From Pseudomonas fluorescens (lineage in GTDB: Bacteria; Pseudomonadota; Gammaproteobacteria; Pseudomonadales; Pseudomonadaceae): a stretch of 64,000 nt of DNA. This document shows positions 23,909-35,400 of the stretch, piece after piece. The notes under the pieces were generated by a model. It did not search any database. It saw nothing but the letters and a program-made list of their open reading frames with translations, and was not told the DNA's origin. The stretch covers positions 248,001 through 312,000 of the forward strand of contig NZ_CP015225.1 of the NCBI RefSeq assembly GCF_001623525.1. The letters are read 5' to 3'. The translations under genes were made by a program, and so were the position numbers. Each line of letters starts with the position of its first letter. The stretch's first letter is position 1.

Positions 23909-26275
23909 TCAGAACGTTTGCCCCAAGGAAAACTGGAATACCTGCGTATCAGCGTTATCCGGCGTTCGGACCGGAAAGGCGACGTTGGCGCTCAACGGGC
24001 CCAGCGGGCTATACCACGTCACCCCGACTCCCACCGAGCTGGCCATCTGGCTGAGGTCGACCCCATCGCATCCCTGGGTGGTGCTCAGGTAGCACTTGTC
24101 GGAATAGACGCTGCCAACGTCCCAGAACACCGAGGTACGCAGTGATTTGTTGTCTTTGATGAAGGGCAGTGGGAACAGGTACTCCACGCCGCCGGTGATG
24201 AGTATGTTGCCGCCCAGTGACTCGGTGTCCCGGTCGGAGTAGTAGGCTTGGCCGGCGCTGGCATAGGTGCCGGTGGCCGGCGTGTTGCGCGGGCCGAGGG
24301 TACCGCTTTCAAAGCCGCGCACCGAGCCTTCGCCACCGGCGGTGTAGTTTTCATAGAACGGCAGGCCGTCGGTCGAACCGTAGCTATTGCCGTAGCCGAG
24401 TTTGGTGTGTAAACGCAGCGAGGTGGCGTCGGTGACCGGCAGGAAGGCCTGCCCGGTGTAGTCGATCTTGTAGAAGCTCAGATCACTGCCAGGCACCGTC
24501 GCCATCAGGTTAAGGCTTTGCGAATGCCCCCGAGTGGCCAGCACGCCTTTGTTCAGGGTTGATTCTGACCAGCCGAGATTAGCCTTGAAGTTGGTGAAGT
24601 CCTTGCCTTCACGCTCGATGAAATCGTAGATCTCATCGGCGCTGTAGGTCCCCGGTTCGATGCTGTCATGTTGCACCGTCACGCCGAAATTCAACCGTGA
24701 GGTTTCATTGATCGGGTAGCCGAGGGAGGTGCCGGCGCCGTAGCTATTGATGGAATAGTACGAATAATCGTCATCGTAATATTCGTTGTAGTCAGTGGCG
24801 TTGTAGAACAGGTTGTAACCCAGGCTCACGCCGTCTGGCGTGAAGTAGGGGTCGGTAAAGCCGATGTTGTACTTGCTTTGGTAGGACGAGCGGGTCAGGC
24901 CCAGGCTGGCGGAGTTGCCGGTGCCGAGAAAGTTGTTCTGGGTGATCGAGCCGCCAAGGATCAGGCCGGCGCTTTGCGAGAAGCCGACGCTGGCGCTGAT
25001 CGAGCCGGAAGCCTGCTCTTCGACGCTGTAGTTCACATCGACCTGGTCATCGACACCGGGCACTGCCGGGGTCTCGACGTTGACTTCCTTGAAGAAACCC
25101 AGGCGCTCCAGGCGGGTCTTGGACTGGTCGATCAGGTAGGTCGAGGCCCAGCCACCTTCCATCTGGCGCATTTCACGGCGCAGCACTTCGTCCTCGGACT
25201 TGGTGTTGCCACGGAAGTTGATGCGGTTGACGTAGGCGCGCTTGCCCGGGTCCACGGCGAAGGTGATGTCGACGGTATGGTCTTCATCATGCGGCTGCGG
25301 CACACCGTTGACGTTGGCGAAGGTGTAGCCCTCGTTACCCAGACGGCGGGTGATCAGCTCGGAGGTGGTGGTCATCAGCTTGCGCGAGAACACCTGGCCC
25401 TTCTGCACCAAGAGCAGCGACTTGACCTGGTCTTCAGGCACTTTCAGGTCGCCGCTGAGCTTGACGTCACGAACGGTGTATTTCTCGCCTTCGTTGACGT
25501 TGACGGTAATGTAGACGTGCTTCTTGTCCGGGGTGATGGACACCTGGGTCGAGGCGATGTCCATGTTGATGTAGCCGCGGTCCAGGTAGTAGGAACGCAG
25601 GCGCTCCAGGTCACCGGAGAGTTTTTCACGGGCGTACTTGTCGTCGTTCTTGAAGAACGACAGCCAGTTGGTGGTCTTGAGTTCGAACAGGTCGATCAGG
25701 TCTTCGTCAGGGAAAACCGTGTTGCCCACCACGTTGATGTGCTGGATGGCTGCCACGGTGCCTTCGTTGATGTTGACCTTCAGGCCGACGCGGTTGCGCG
25801 GTTGCGGCACCACTTCGGTGTCGACGGTGGCCGAGTAGCGACCCTGGGCAACGTACTGGCGTTGCAGTTCGTTACGTACACCTTCGAGGGTGGCACGCTG
25901 GAAGATCTCGCCTTCGGCCAGGCCGGATTGCTTGAGGCCTTTCATCAGGTCTTCAGTGGAGATCGCCTTGTTGCCTTCGATCTCGATACTGGCGACCGAC
26001 GGGCGCTCGACAACGGTGATGACCAGCACATCACCGTCGTGTCCCAGTTGAATGTCCTGGAAAAAACCGGTCTTGAACAGCGCACGCGTGGACTCCACCA
26101 GGCGCCGCTCATCCGCGTTATCACCGACGTTCAACGGCAAGGCACCGAAGACACTGCCAGCGGAAACGCGCTGGAGGCCGTTGATACGAATATCGGAAAT
26201 CTTGAAGCCTTGGGCGTGGGCAAGTGTGACATTGAGCAGCAGTGCAGCCGAGCAGAGCAGGCGCGAAAAATTCAT
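23909..26275 (-). CDS. bamA: BamA-family outer-membrane assembly protein (possible second copy)
   Basis: The start MNFSRLLCSAALLLNVTLAH is a signal peptide with cleavage after AHA; upstream in-frame ATGs would bury it. The mature part has five POTRA domains (about residues 22-420) and a C-terminal 16-strand barrel ending VFQFSLGQTF with terminal Phe, as BAM substrates and BamA itself do (788 residues, family about 790-800). BamA folds and inserts outer-membrane barrels. The usual bamA context (rseP before, skp/lpxD after) is absent; here it sits between glycan genes and a two-component system. This suggests an additional paralogue beside the housekeeping gene. It is divergent from the response regulator at 26501. 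Confidence 0.93.
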   Translation of the reverse strand: MNFSRLLCSAALLLNVTLAHAQGFKISDIRINGLQRVSAGSVFGALPLNVGDNADERRLVESTRALFKTGFFQDIQLGHDGDVLVITVVERPSVASIEIEGNKAISTEDLMKGLKQSGLAEGEIFQRATLEGVRNELQRQYVAQGRYSATVDTEVVPQPRNRVGLKVNINEGTVAAIQHINVVGNTVFPDEDLIDLFELKTTNWLSFFKNDDKYAREKLSGDLERLRSYYLDRGYINMDIASTQVSITPDKKHVYITVNVNEGEKYTVRDVKLSGDLKVPEDQVKSLLLVQKGQVFSRKLMTTTSELITRRLGNEGYTFANVNGVPQPHDEDHTVDITFAVDPGKRAYVNRINFRGNTKSEDEVLRREMRQMEGGWASTYLIDQSKTRLERLGFFKEVNVETPAVPGVDDQVDVNYSVEEQASGSISASVGFSQSAGLILGGSITQNNFLGTGNSASLGLTRSSYQSKYNIGFTDPYFTPDGVSLGYNLFYNATDYNEYYDDDYSYYSINSYGAGTSLGYPINETSRLNFGVTVQHDSIEPGTYSADEIYDFIEREGKDFTNFKANLGWSESTLNKGVLATRGHSQSLNLMATVPGSDLSFYKIDYTGQAFLPVTDATSLRLHTKLGYGNSYGSTDGLPFYENYTAGGEGSVRGFESGTLGPRNTPATGTYASAGQAYYSDRDTESLGGNILITGGVEYLFPLPFIKDNKSLRTSVFWDVGSVYSDKCYLSTTQGCDGVDLSQMASSVGVGVTWYSPLGPLSANVAFPVRTPDNADTQVFQFSLGQTF

Positions 26276-26500
26276 CAAGATCTTATCCAGGACACATCGA
26301 CAGGTGGTGTAGGTGGACGCGGATATCTCACCGCAAGACGAGACACCGCGGGAGCGAGCGGGCTGGTGGCGAGCAAGCATAAAAGTTCGCTGCGTTTGGT
26401 GCGGTTAACCCAATGTCAAGTTAGGTAAAGGTTGGCCTGCGGCGATGACGGTGCGCGGCACACGGGCGATAATGGGCCGACACCTACTCAAGAGCGCCCC

Positions 26501-27184
26501 ATGATCTCTGTATTGCTAGTCGACGATGACCAGGAACTGACGGGAATGCTCAGCCAATACCTGGAGCGCGAAGGCTTTGAGGCGACTGCCGTGCACACGG
26601 GGGAGGAAGGCGAGGTGCAAGCGCTGTCCGGTCGCTATAGCATCGTGGTGCTGGACGTGATGCTGCCGCGGTTGTCGGGTATCGAGGTGCTCAGGCGCAT
26701 TCGGGCCGTGAGCCAGGTGCCGGTGGTGTTGCTGACAGCTCGTGGCGACAACATCGACAAGATCACCGGCCTGGAGCTGGGCGCCGATGACTATGTGCCC
26801 AAGCCCAGTTCGCCGGGGGAGCTGGTGGCGCGTTTGCGGGCGATCATGCGCCGGGTGCAGCCAGCGGATCGGCCATCCAGCGAAGTGATCAGGACCGGGC
26901 CGCTGGTCCTGTGGCCCGGCAAGCGCCAGGCGCTCTGGCAGGGGCGCGAGCTGGGGGTGACCAGCACCGAGTTCAGTTTGCTCGAGGAACTGGCCCGCTG
27001 TGCCGGGCAAGTGGTGAGCAAACAGAACCTGTCGCTCAATGCCCTGGGTTGTCCCTTGACTCGCTATGACCGGCGCATCGATGTGCACATCAGCAGCATT
27101 CGCCACAAGCTGGGACCGCGCCCCGATGCCAAGGCCTGGATCCAGAGCGTGCGGGGCCTCGGTTACCTGTTGATCGTCGAATGA
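26501..27184 (+). CDS. OmpR-family response regulator (CpxR-like)
   Basis: ATG 26501 gives 227 residues; the longer reading from 26432 adds 23 unrelated residues. The receiver domain has the acidic pair in LLVDDDQEL, phospho-acceptor D52 (IVVLDVMLPRLSG), T79 and K101 (DDYVPKPSSP). A winged-helix output domain with SVRGLGYLL at its end follows. It overlaps the sensor kinase by 4 bp. CpxR-type regulators respond to envelope stress; its divergent position from the bamA-like gene makes that gene a plausible target. Confidence 0.92.
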   Translation: MISVLLVDDDQELTGMLSQYLEREGFEATAVHTGEEGEVQALSGRYSIVVLDVMLPRLSGIEVLRRIRAVSQVPVVLLTARGDNIDKITGLELGADDYVPKPSSPGELVARLRAIMRRVQPADRPSSEVIRTGPLVLWPGKRQALWQGRELGVTSTEFSLLEELARCAGQVVSKQNLSLNALGCPLTRYDRRIDVHISSIRHKLGPRPDAKAWIQSVRGLGYLLIVE

Positions 27185-28443
27185 TGAAGCCCAGCCGGCT
27201 GTTCTGGAAACTGTTCCTGGCGTTCTGGCTCGCCACCAGTTTGACGTTTCTGGTCGGGTTGGGCCTCTTGGTCATGGGCAGTTCCAGGCCGGGTGATCCT
27301 CATCTGGAAACGGTCCTTGCTACAGAAGAGCAGCTATTGCGACAGTTTGGCATCGAGTCGGGCCGGCAACTGCTGGCGGTGTGGGAACACCCGGATGACC
27401 AGGCCGTTGGCGTCTATGACAGCGCAGGTCAGCTGTTGGCCGGCACGCCAGTGCCGCAACCGGCCTACGAGCGATCGATCATCGGCAAGGACGGCATCGT
27501 GCTGTCGCTCAAGTCATCCCATCCCCTGGACAAAAAAGGCGACAGAGGGCCGAGTCACTGGACGCCGTTGATCATCGGTACGGTCATGAGTGCGCTGTTC
27601 AGCGGTTACATGGCGTTCTACCTGGCATGGCCGCTGGCCTATCTTCGACGCGCCATGAGTGACGTGGCCCAGGGGCGCTTCGAGACCCGGGTCAAGCCGA
27701 TCATGGGGGAGCGACGTGATGAGATCGTCGATCTGGCCGAAGACTGCGACCGAATGGCCAACCAGTTGAAGCTGTTGGTAGACGCCCAGCAACACTTGCT
27801 GCACGACATCTCCCACGAATTGCGCTCACCGCTGACCCGCATGCAAGCGGCCATCGGGCTGCTGCAGCAAGATCCAGCTCGCCTGGAAATGGTGGAACGC
27901 ATCGACCGTGAGTCGGTGCGCATGGACACGCTGATCGAGGCGTTGTTGACCCTGGCACGCCTGCAGGGGCGACCGGAGAGTATCGAGCGCGAACCAATCG
28001 ATGTGGTCGAGTTGCTGTCGGTGATCGTCGAGGACGCCCGATTCGAAGCGCAAATGAAAGGCTGCCAGGTCACCTTGCAGGCGTGCCCGGCGTTTGTCAG
28101 TCGGGTCAGCGGTGAGCTGTTGTATCGGTGTTTCGAGAACGTCATTCGAAACGCGGTGCGTCATACCCGGCCAAACACCACGGTGATGGTCGTGGCGAAG
28201 GTCAATGGCGTCGCAGATGGCTTGACGGTGCAGATCAGCGATCAGGGCGCGGGTGTTGAACATTCGCGACTACAGAGCATCTTCAACCCGTTCGAACGTG
28301 GCTTGAACGAAGTCAGTGCCGGTTTCGGCCTGGGCCTGGCCATTGCCTCAAGGTCCGTGGAAATACACGGTGGCACCATCCTGGCGCGCAACGAGCCGTC
28401 CGGTGGGCTGACGGTGGAAATCAGCTTGCCTCGTAGGGGGTGA
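27181..28443 (+). CDS. Sensor histidine kinase (CpxA-like)
   Basis: A 420-residue inner-membrane kinase has a first helix at residues 12-32, a short periplasmic sensor of about 95 residues, and a second helix at 128-150. HAMP comes next, then the H-box with H212 (HDISHELRSPLTR), the N-box NVIRNAVRHT and the G-boxes DQGAGV and GFGLGLAIA. The small periplasmic domain resembles CpxA more than nutrient sensors. Start ATGATG with a 4-bp overlap places it in one operon with its regulator. Confidence 0.92.
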   Translation: MMKPSRLFWKLFLAFWLATSLTFLVGLGLLVMGSSRPGDPHLETVLATEEQLLRQFGIESGRQLLAVWEHPDDQAVGVYDSAGQLLAGTPVPQPAYERSIIGKDGIVLSLKSSHPLDKKGDRGPSHWTPLIIGTVMSALFSGYMAFYLAWPLAYLRRAMSDVAQGRFETRVKPIMGERRDEIVDLAEDCDRMANQLKLLVDAQQHLLHDISHELRSPLTRMQAAIGLLQQDPARLEMVERIDRESVRMDTLIEALLTLARLQGRPESIEREPIDVVELLSVIVEDARFEAQMKGCQVTLQACPAFVSRVSGELLYRCFENVIRNAVRHTRPNTTVMVVAKVNGVADGLTVQISDQGAGVEHSRLQSIFNPFERGLNEVSAGFGLGLAIASRSVEIHGGTILARNEPSGGLTVEISLPRRG

Positions 28444-28550
28444 TCTTTACACGATATTACATTGGCTTGACGGCCCTGTACGCCCCGCCTCAGTAGACTT
28501 TGCGCTCAAACTTACTCAGCGTTTGCTGGTGTTTCAGCGTGGAGGTGCTC

Positions 28551-29000
28551 ATGTTTCTGGTTCATAAGAAGGGTTTCGTTCCCGGCAAGAGAATGGTCGA
28601 CGGTCTGGTGCCTTATGACTTCTTCTGCGAAGACAATCCGAGCCTTAACCTGTTTGTCTTCACCGGTTCCGCCACCCCGGGCAAGGTGGTCGAGGAACAG
28701 ACACTCTGGGGATTTACCCGTCTTGAGCGTTTTGAAGCACTGAGCGGCACCCTGGTGTCGAACAAAAAGCAGAAGGGCTGGTTCCAGAAAGTCAATGTAC
28801 TCACCGGCCCGGCCCAGAACGGCACGCAAGGCGTGAAGTTCCAGCGGGTGCTGAAAATCATCAAGCACACCGATGCATCGAGCCGGATCGCCAGCAAGGC
28901 CGACTACGAGATCCAGACAGACGAAGGCGACACCTACTTCACTCGTCGGCCTGCTGGGGGTGACAGGGCGCAAACCGTTATCTATTCGGCAGAACAATAA
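28551..29000 (+). CDS. Hypothetical protein, 149 residues
   Basis: ATG 28551 follows an excellent GGAGG site seven bases upstream, so the 17 residues of the longer frame are not used. The protein is soluble and beta-rich (LNLFVFTGSATPGKVVEEQT, LWGFTRLERFEALSGTL, VKFQRVLKIIKHTD) with a lysine-rich middle. I do not recognise a family. It stands alone between the CpxRA-like pair and the BaeSR-like pair, transcribed toward the latter; 107 bp separate it from the kinase stop. Confidence 0.75.
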   Translation: MFLVHKKGFVPGKRMVDGLVPYDFFCEDNPSLNLFVFTGSATPGKVVEEQTLWGFTRLERFEALSGTLVSNKKQKGWFQKVNVLTGPAQNGTQGVKFQRVLKIIKHTDASSRIASKADYEIQTDEGDTYFTRRPAGGDRAQTVIYSAEQ

Positions 29001-29021
29001 GCTCGATTTCAACGCGACGCT

Positions 29022-29705
29022 TCAGGATTCGCCGAGCTGAAACCGATAACCCACGCCATACAACGACTCGATCGGCTGCTCTCCTGGGCAAGCCTGTTCG
29101 AGCTTGCGCCGCAGATTACGGATATGGCTATCGACGGTGCGATCAGTGACCACCCGATGATCGGAATAGATCCGGTCGAGCAATTGATCCCGGGAAAACA
29201 CCCGCCCCGGGGACTGGGCCAGTGTACTGAGCAGGCGCAGTTCCAAGGGCGTCAGGTCCAGGGCGATGCCATCGAGTGACGCCTGGTAGCGGTCTTCGTC
29301 AATCAGCAGCCGGGCTGGCGCGGTGACGAGAAGTCGTGGGCTGCGCCGCAGGATCGCCTTGACCCTGGCTACCACTTCACGCGGGCTGAAGGGTTTGCAG
29401 ATGTAATCGTCGGCCCCCAGGTCCAACCCGAGCAGGCGATCGACTTCCTCCACGCGGGCGGTGATCATGATGATCGGCACGGCGCTGAAGCTGCGCAGCT
29501 CCTGGCACACTTGCAGGCCGTCGCGCCCCGGCAGCATCAGGTCGAGCAGGATCAACCGCGGCTCGCTGGCCCGTACCGCTGGCACCACTTGAAGGCCATT
29601 GTCCAGGCACTGGGTTGCATAGCCGGCGGCGATCAGGTAGTCGCGCATCAATGCGGCCAGCTTGGGTTCGTCTTCGACGATCAGGATCGGGCTGTCATGG
29701 GTCAT
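29022..29705 (-). CDS. OmpR-family response regulator (BaeR-like)
   Basis: ATG 29705, two bases after the kinase stop, gives 227 residues; the longer frame to 30161 is a shadow over the kinase. The receiver has [11 protein letters not shown]55 ([11 protein letters not shown]), T82 and K104 ([10 protein letters not shown]), followed by a winged helix ending [11 protein letters not shown]. BaeR-type regulators activate RND efflux genes, which fits the divergent efflux operon at 31239. It is cotranscribed with the kinase. Confidence 0.92.
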   Translation of the reverse strand: MTHDSPILIVEDEPKLAALMRDYLIAAGYATQCLDNGLQVVPAVRASEPRLILLDLMLPGRDGLQVCQELRSFSAVPIIMITARVEEVDRLLGLDLGADDYICKPFSPREVVARVKAILRRSPRLLVTAPARLLIDEDRYQASLDGIALDLTPLELRLLSTLAQSPGRVFSRDQLLDRIYSDHRVVTDRTVDSHIRNLRRKLEQACPGEQPIESLYGVGYRFQLGES

Positions 29706-29707
29706 GT

Positions 29708-31093
29708 TCAGGCATTCCGTGGCAGGCGCAGGGTCAGCCAAAGGCCGCCCAACGGCGAGTGCTCGGCGCTGAGGCTGCCGCCATGGGCCAGGGCGATGCT
29801 GTGACAGATGGCCAGTCCCAGGCCGGCGCCGCCACTGGCGCGATTGCGTGAGGTTTCGCCGCGGTAAAAACGCTCGAACAGTCGCGGCAGTTGAACCGCA
29901 TCGACCCCGGGGCCAGAGTCGAGAAAATCGATGCGTACGACGTCGTCCTCGCTGGCCGCACGAATGCGCAGCACGCCACCCTCGTCGGTATAACGCACCG
30001 CGTTTTCCAGCAGATTGCCGAACAGTTGCTGCAGGCGCTTGGGGTCGGCTTCGACCTGCAGCGGCGTTGTCGGCAATTCCAGCTCCAAACGCAGATGCCG
30101 GGCATTGCAGCGCTCCTGGAACATCGCCACGCACCCGTCCAGCAGTTCGTTGAGATCGCATTCGCCCTTGCGGTAAGTCAGCGCGCCGACATCGGCCAGG
30201 GACAGTTCGTACAGATCGTCCACCAGTTTGCTGAGCATGCCGACTTCGCCTTGCAGCGATTTCATCGAGGACGAGTCGAGGGTGCGCACGCCGTCTTCGA
30301 TGGCTTCCAGCTCGCCGCGCAATACCGACAACGGGGTGCGCAGTTCGTGGGACACATCGGCCATGAACTCCCGGCGCATTTTTTCGTTGCGTTCCAGGGT
30401 ATACGCCAACTGGTTGAAGTCTCGGGCCAACTGACCGACTTCGTCATTGGAGGCCACCGACACGCGGTTGCTGTATTCCCCGGCGGCCAACCGGTGCGTG
30501 GCGGCGGCCACTCGCTTGACCGGGTCAAGCAGGGTACGGGCGATCCACCAGGCAATCAGCATCGCCAACAGCAACGAGAGCACACCCACGGCCAGGCTGG
30601 TGCGCACCAGATACTGACGAAAGCGTTCACCGCCAGCCTCGGTCACGTTCTGGAACGGCGTCACCGCCAGCCAGCCGACGGTTTTGCCAGCGACCTCGAT
30701 CGGGCGCATCAGGGCGTCGTTGGCAATCGCCGAGTAGCCCATGACCAACTGTTTCTGCTGATCCAGCAGAGCGATGCGAAACACCGCGCCAGTCAGGTCG
30801 GACATCGGCATGGGTGGGTGCTCTGGGTGGGTGGTGTTTTCGCCCGGTTCCGGACGCAGGAGCTCGAACCAGCGATCCGGCTGGTTGCGCAGGAATTCCC
30901 AGTCGCCTTCGCGCTCGTAGGCGCTGGCCAGGCGCGGCAGTACCGGCGTCATGCGCACCAGGGCCTGTTCGTTGAGGTAGTCCAGAAAGCCTTTGCCGAA
31001 GCTCCAGCCGTTGGCCACCCCCATGCTCAGGATGACGAACAGCACGCTGGCCAGTACGGCAATAAACAGCTTGGTGGAGATGCTCAGTTTCAT
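29708..31093 (-). CDS. Sensor histidine kinase (BaeS-like)
   Basis: ATG 31093 ([20 protein letters not shown]) gives 461 residues with a first membrane helix at 7-29, a periplasmic sensor to about 160, and a second helix at 165-188. HAMP comes next, then H249 ([20 protein letters not shown]), the N-box [14 protein letters not shown], and G-boxes DSGPGV and GAGLGLAIC. The [10 protein letters not shown] extension after the H-box is characteristic of BaeS. It faces the efflux operon across a 145-bp divergent intergenic region. Confidence 0.92.
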   Translation of the reverse strand: MKLSISTKLFIAVLASVLFVILSMGVANGWSFGKGFLDYLNEQALVRMTPVLPRLASAYEREGDWEFLRNQPDRWFELLRPEPGENTTHPEHPPMPMSDLTGAVFRIALLDQQKQLVMGYSAIANDALMRPIEVAGKTVGWLAVTPFQNVTEAGGERFRQYLVRTSLAVGVLSLLLAMLIAWWIARTLLDPVKRVAAATHRLAAGEYSNRVSVASNDEVGQLARDFNQLAYTLERNEKMRREFMADVSHELRTPLSVLRGELEAIEDGVRTLDSSSMKSLQGEVGMLSKLVDDLYELSLADVGALTYRKGECDLNELLDGCVAMFQERCNARHLRLELELPTTPLQVEADPKRLQQLFGNLLENAVRYTDEGGVLRIRAASEDDVVRIDFLDSGPGVDAVQLPRLFERFYRGETSRNRASGGAGLGLAICHSIALAHGGSLSAEHSPLGGLWLTLRLPRNA

Positions 31094-31238
31094 GGGCTCG
31101 GGCAGTTCGATGAATGGCCCGACCATTTAGGCCTTGGTGCGATGAAGATTCAAGGGCGGCGGACAATCTTCAATTTTCCTGCACATTTGCCTCGCAGTAT
31201 GGCGCCTGGCTTGAACCATCCGTCTTGCAGAGGCATTT

Positions 31239-32432
31239 ATGTCGACCAAATTATTCGCCAAATCCCTGGTGACCGCCGCCATCCTGGTGTGCTTGATCGT
31301 TTTGTTCATGTTGGGCGGTTGCTCCGGCGAGTCGGCACCCACGCCCGAACCGCCCAAGGTCTCGGTGATCACCGTGCAGCCGCAAAGTCAGGCGCTGACC
31401 ACTGAGCTGGCCGGACGCACCCAGGCGTTCATGGTCGCCGAGATACGCCCGCAGGTCGGCGGTATCGTCCAGCAGCGGTTGTTTGTCGAAGGGGCCGAGG
31501 TCAAGGCCGGACAGGCGCTGTATCAACTGGATGCTTCTTCTTACAAGGCCGCATTGGCTGAGGCCCAGGCGAACCTCGCCAAGGCACGCGCCACCTTGAA
31601 GTCGGCCCAGGCCACGGCCAAGCGTGACGCCCAGTTGGTAAAGATCGATGCCATCAGCCAGCAGGACAACGAGGATGCCCAGGCCAACCTGATGACCGCC
31701 GAAGCGGAAGTGCAGGTGGCCCAGGCCGATGTCGACACTGCACGCATCAACCTGGCGTATACCCGCATCAGTTCCCCCGTCAGTGGGCGCGTCGAAACCT
31801 CGACGGTCACGCCCGGCGCGCTGGTGGTGGCCAACCAGGACAGCGCACTGACCACCGTGCAGCAGTTGGACCCGATGTATGTAGACGTCACCCAGTCGAC
31901 CACCGAACTGTTGCGGCTCAAGCGCGACTTGGCCAGCGGTGTGCTACAGAGCAATGGTGAAGGTGAAGCGCGGATCCGCCTCAAGCTCGATGACGGCAGC
32001 ACCTATGCCCATGAAGGTCGCTTGAAGTTCAGTGGGGTCAGCGTCAATGAGGGCACGGGCACGGTGACCCTGCGGGCGCAAATTGCCAACCCGGACCGCC
32101 TGTTGCTGCCGGGCATGTACGTGCGGGCGGTGCTGGAGCAGGCGCGGGATGACAAGGCCATCCTGATTCCACAGAAGGCGGTGACCCGCAGTGCCAGCGG
32201 TGCGACTTCGGTGCTGGTGGTGGTCGACGGCAAAGTCGAGCAGCGCATGCTGACCATCGACCGCGCCGTGGATAACCAGTGGTGGGTCACGGCGGGGCTG
32301 AACGCGGGAGACCAGGTGATTGTCGAGGGTGGGCAGAAGGTCCGGGTCGGTGAAACCGTCGTGGCACAGAATACCGGTACCCGCAGCCGTACGCAGAAAG
32401 CGACGCCTGTTGCCATCGCGCAGGAGGGCTGA
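31239..32432 (+). CDS. RND efflux periplasmic adaptor lipoprotein (MexA/AcrA family)
   Basis: A 397-residue protein with a lipoprotein signal (FMLGGC, acylated Cys at residue 28) has the membrane-fusion layout: lipoyl half ([20 protein letters not shown]), alpha-hairpin coiled coil rich in Ala/Gln/Lys, and beta-barrel ([20 protein letters not shown]). It links the inner-membrane pump to the outer-membrane channel in the periplasm. Two bases separate its stop from the pump gene. The divergent BaeSR-like pair is the likely regulator. Confidence 0.93.
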   Translation: MSTKLFAKSLVTAAILVCLIVLFMLGGCSGESAPTPEPPKVSVITVQPQSQALTTELAGRTQAFMVAEIRPQVGGIVQQRLFVEGAEVKAGQALYQLDASSYKAALAEAQANLAKARATLKSAQATAKRDAQLVKIDAISQQDNEDAQANLMTAEAEVQVAQADVDTARINLAYTRISSPVSGRVETSTVTPGALVVANQDSALTTVQQLDPMYVDVTQSTTELLRLKRDLASGVLQSNGEGEARIRLKLDDGSTYAHEGRLKFSGVSVNEGTGTVTLRAQIANPDRLLLPGMYVRAVLEQARDDKAILIPQKAVTRSASGATSVLVVVDGKVEQRMLTIDRAVDNQWWVTAGLNAGDQVIVEGGQKVRVGETVVAQNTGTRSRTQKATPVAIAQEG

Positions 32433-32434
32433 AC

Positions 32435-35400
32435 ATGGCGCGCTTCTTTATCGACCGACCGATTTTCGCCTGGGTCATCGCCATCGTCATCATGCTCGCT
32501 GGCGCCTTGTCCATCAGCCAGTTGCCCCTGGAACAGTACCCGGACATCGCGCCGCCGACGGTGCGCATTTCCGCGACCTACACCGGCGCCTCGGCCAAGA
32601 CCGTGGAAGACTCGGTGACCCAGGTCATCGAACAGCAAATGAAGGGCCTGGACAACCTGACCTACATGTCGGCCTCCAGCAGCTCGGACGGCAGCGCCAG
32701 CATCAGCCTGACCTTCACCGCCGGCACCAACCCGGACGTGGCCCAGATGCAGGTGCAGAACAAGCTGCAACAGGCCGAGTCGAGGTTGCCGCAGTCGGTG
32801 CAAAGCGAGGGGCTGACCGTGACCAAGGGCGGTTCGGACTTCCTGATGATTGCCGCCCTGGCCTCCGACAATCCGAGCGTCACCGGCACGCAGATCGGCG
32901 ATTACATTTCCAGCACCTTGCTCGATTCCATCAGCCGCATCGACGGTGTCGGCGATGTGCAGACATTGGGGTCCGGCTATGCCATGCGCATCTGGCTGGA
33001 CCCGGCCCTGCTGGAAAAATACGCGCTGATGCCTTCGGATGTCAGCACGGCCCTGGAGGCGCAGAACACCGAGGTTTCTGCCGGTCAACTCGGCGCCATG
33101 CCGGCGGTGAAAGGTCAGCAGTTGAACGCCACCATCAGCGCCCGCAGCAAGCTGCAAACCGTCGAGGAGTTTCGCAATGTGGTGGTCAAGTCCACCAGTG
33201 ACGGTGCGGTGGTGCTGCTGGGGGATGTGGCGCGGGTCGAATTGGGCAGTGAAAGCTACGATGTCAGCTCTGCTCTCAACGGCAAACCCGCTGCCGCCAT
33301 GGGCGTCCAGCTCGCCGCCGGGGCCAACGCCCTGAACGTGGGCGAGGCGGTGAAGGCCAAGCTCAAGGAGCTGGAGGCGTTCTATCCGACGGAGCTGCAA
33401 CTCAAGAACGTGATTGCCTACGACACCACGCCCTTTGTCAGCCTGTCCATCGAAGAAGTGGTCAAGTCACTGGGCGAGGCTATTGTCCTGGTGGTGCTGA
33501 TCATGTTCCTTTTCCTGCAGAACCTGCGTGCCACGTTGATCCCCGCGATCACGGTGCCGGTGGTGCTGCTGGGGACATTCGGCGTGCTGGCGCTGTTCGG
33601 TTATTCGATCAATACCCTGACCATGTTCGCCATGGTCCTGGCCATCGGCCTGTTGGTGGACGACGCGATTGTGGTGGTGGAGAACGTCGAGCGGGTAATG
33701 GGCGAGCAGGGGCTCTCGGCCCTGGACGCCACGCGCCAGTCGATGGATGAAATCACCAGCGCCCTGGTCGGCATCGCCCTGGTGCTCAGTGCGGTGTTCA
33801 TTCCCATGGCGTTTTTTGGCGGCTCCACAGGCGTTATCTACCGGCAGTTTTCGGTCACCATCGTCTCGGCCATGGTGCTCTCGGTACTCGTCGCCATGAC
33901 GCTGACGCCGGCATTGTGCGCGACCTTGCTCAAGCCGTCCGATGGTCAGGGTCATGGCGCTCAACGTGGATTCTTCGGCTGGTTCAACCGCACGTTCGAG
34001 CGTGCTGCCGAGGCCTATAAACGTCAGGTGGGGGGCATTTTGCAGCGCGGGCGCGTTGGCTGGCTGGTGTATGGGCTGGTGCTGCTGCTGATGGCCGTCG
34101 GATATTTCAGCCTGCCGACTTCGTTCCTGCCTGACGAAGACCAAGGCATTCTCATGGCCCAGGTGCAGCTACCCGTCGGGGCCACGGACAGCCGCACGCA
34201 AGCGGTGGTCAAGCAGTTCGAAAGCTACCTGCTCGAACAGCCGGAAGTCGAAGCACTGATCAGCATTTCCGGCCTGGGCATGAACGGCAACAGCCAGAAC
34301 AGCGCCCGTGCCTTTATCCGGCTCAAGGACTGGAGCGAGCGCACGGGGGCGGGGCAGGATGCGGCGTCCTTCGCCCAGCGCGCGACTATGGCGCTGTCGA
34401 GCATCGGCGATGCCAATGTGTTCGTCATGCAACCGCCGGCCGTGCGCGGCCTGGGGCAGACGTCCGGCTTCGACCTGCAACTCAAGGACCTCGCCGGCCT
34501 GGGGCATGACACGCTGGTGGCGGCACGGGAAAAACTCATCGAGCTGGCCAACCAGGACCCTCGCTTGCTCGGGGTACGCAGCAATGGCCTGGACGACGCA
34601 CCGCAGCTCAAGGTCAGCATCGATGATCGCAAGGCCGGGGCCTTGAGCCTGAGCACCAGCGACATCAACACCACGCTGTCCACGGCGTTGGGCGGCACTT
34701 ATGTCAATGACTTCCTCAACCAGGGGCGGGTGAAAAAGGTCTACGTCCAGGGTGAGGCTGCGGCGCGGATGCAGGCGGCTGACCTGGAGCACTGGTTCGT
34801 GCGCAACAGCAACGATGAAATGGTGCCGTTTTCTTCGTTCGCCAGCAGTTCCTGGAGCTACGGCTCGCCGTTGCTGGAGCGCTACAACGGCAACGCCTCG
34901 CTGGAGGTGGTTGGCGATCCGGCGCCCGGCGTCAGTTCCGGGGACGCCATGGATGCGGTGCAAGCGCTGGTCAAACAATTGCCGGAGGGTATCGGCTACG
35001 AGTGGACGGGGCAGTCCTATCAGTTGCGCCTTTCCGGTTCGCAGGCGCCGTTGCTGTACGGGATTTCGGTGCTGTTCGTATTCCTCTGCCTCGCTGCGCT
35101 CTATGAGAGTTGGTCGGTGCCTTTCTCGGTGATGCTGGTGGTGCCGCTGGGGGTGGTGGGTGCGGTGCTGGCCACGCGTGTCAGTGGCTTGAGCAACGAC
35201 GTGTACTTTCAGGTCGGGCTGTTGACCACCGTGGGATTGGCCGCCAAGAACGCCATTCTGATCGTCGAGTTCGCCAAGCACCTGCAAGAGCAGGGCAACA
35301 GCTTGCGCGAGGCGACATTGATCGCTGTGCGCCAACGCCTGCGGCCGATTCTCATGACGTCCCTGGCCTTCATGTTCGGCGTATTGCCCCTGGCCCTGAG

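Noticed and set aside
24878..26428. 516-codon open frame antisense to the bamA-like gene
   Set aside because: It mirrors the codon bias of bamA, has no ribosome site or recognisable domain, and covers the gene end to end.
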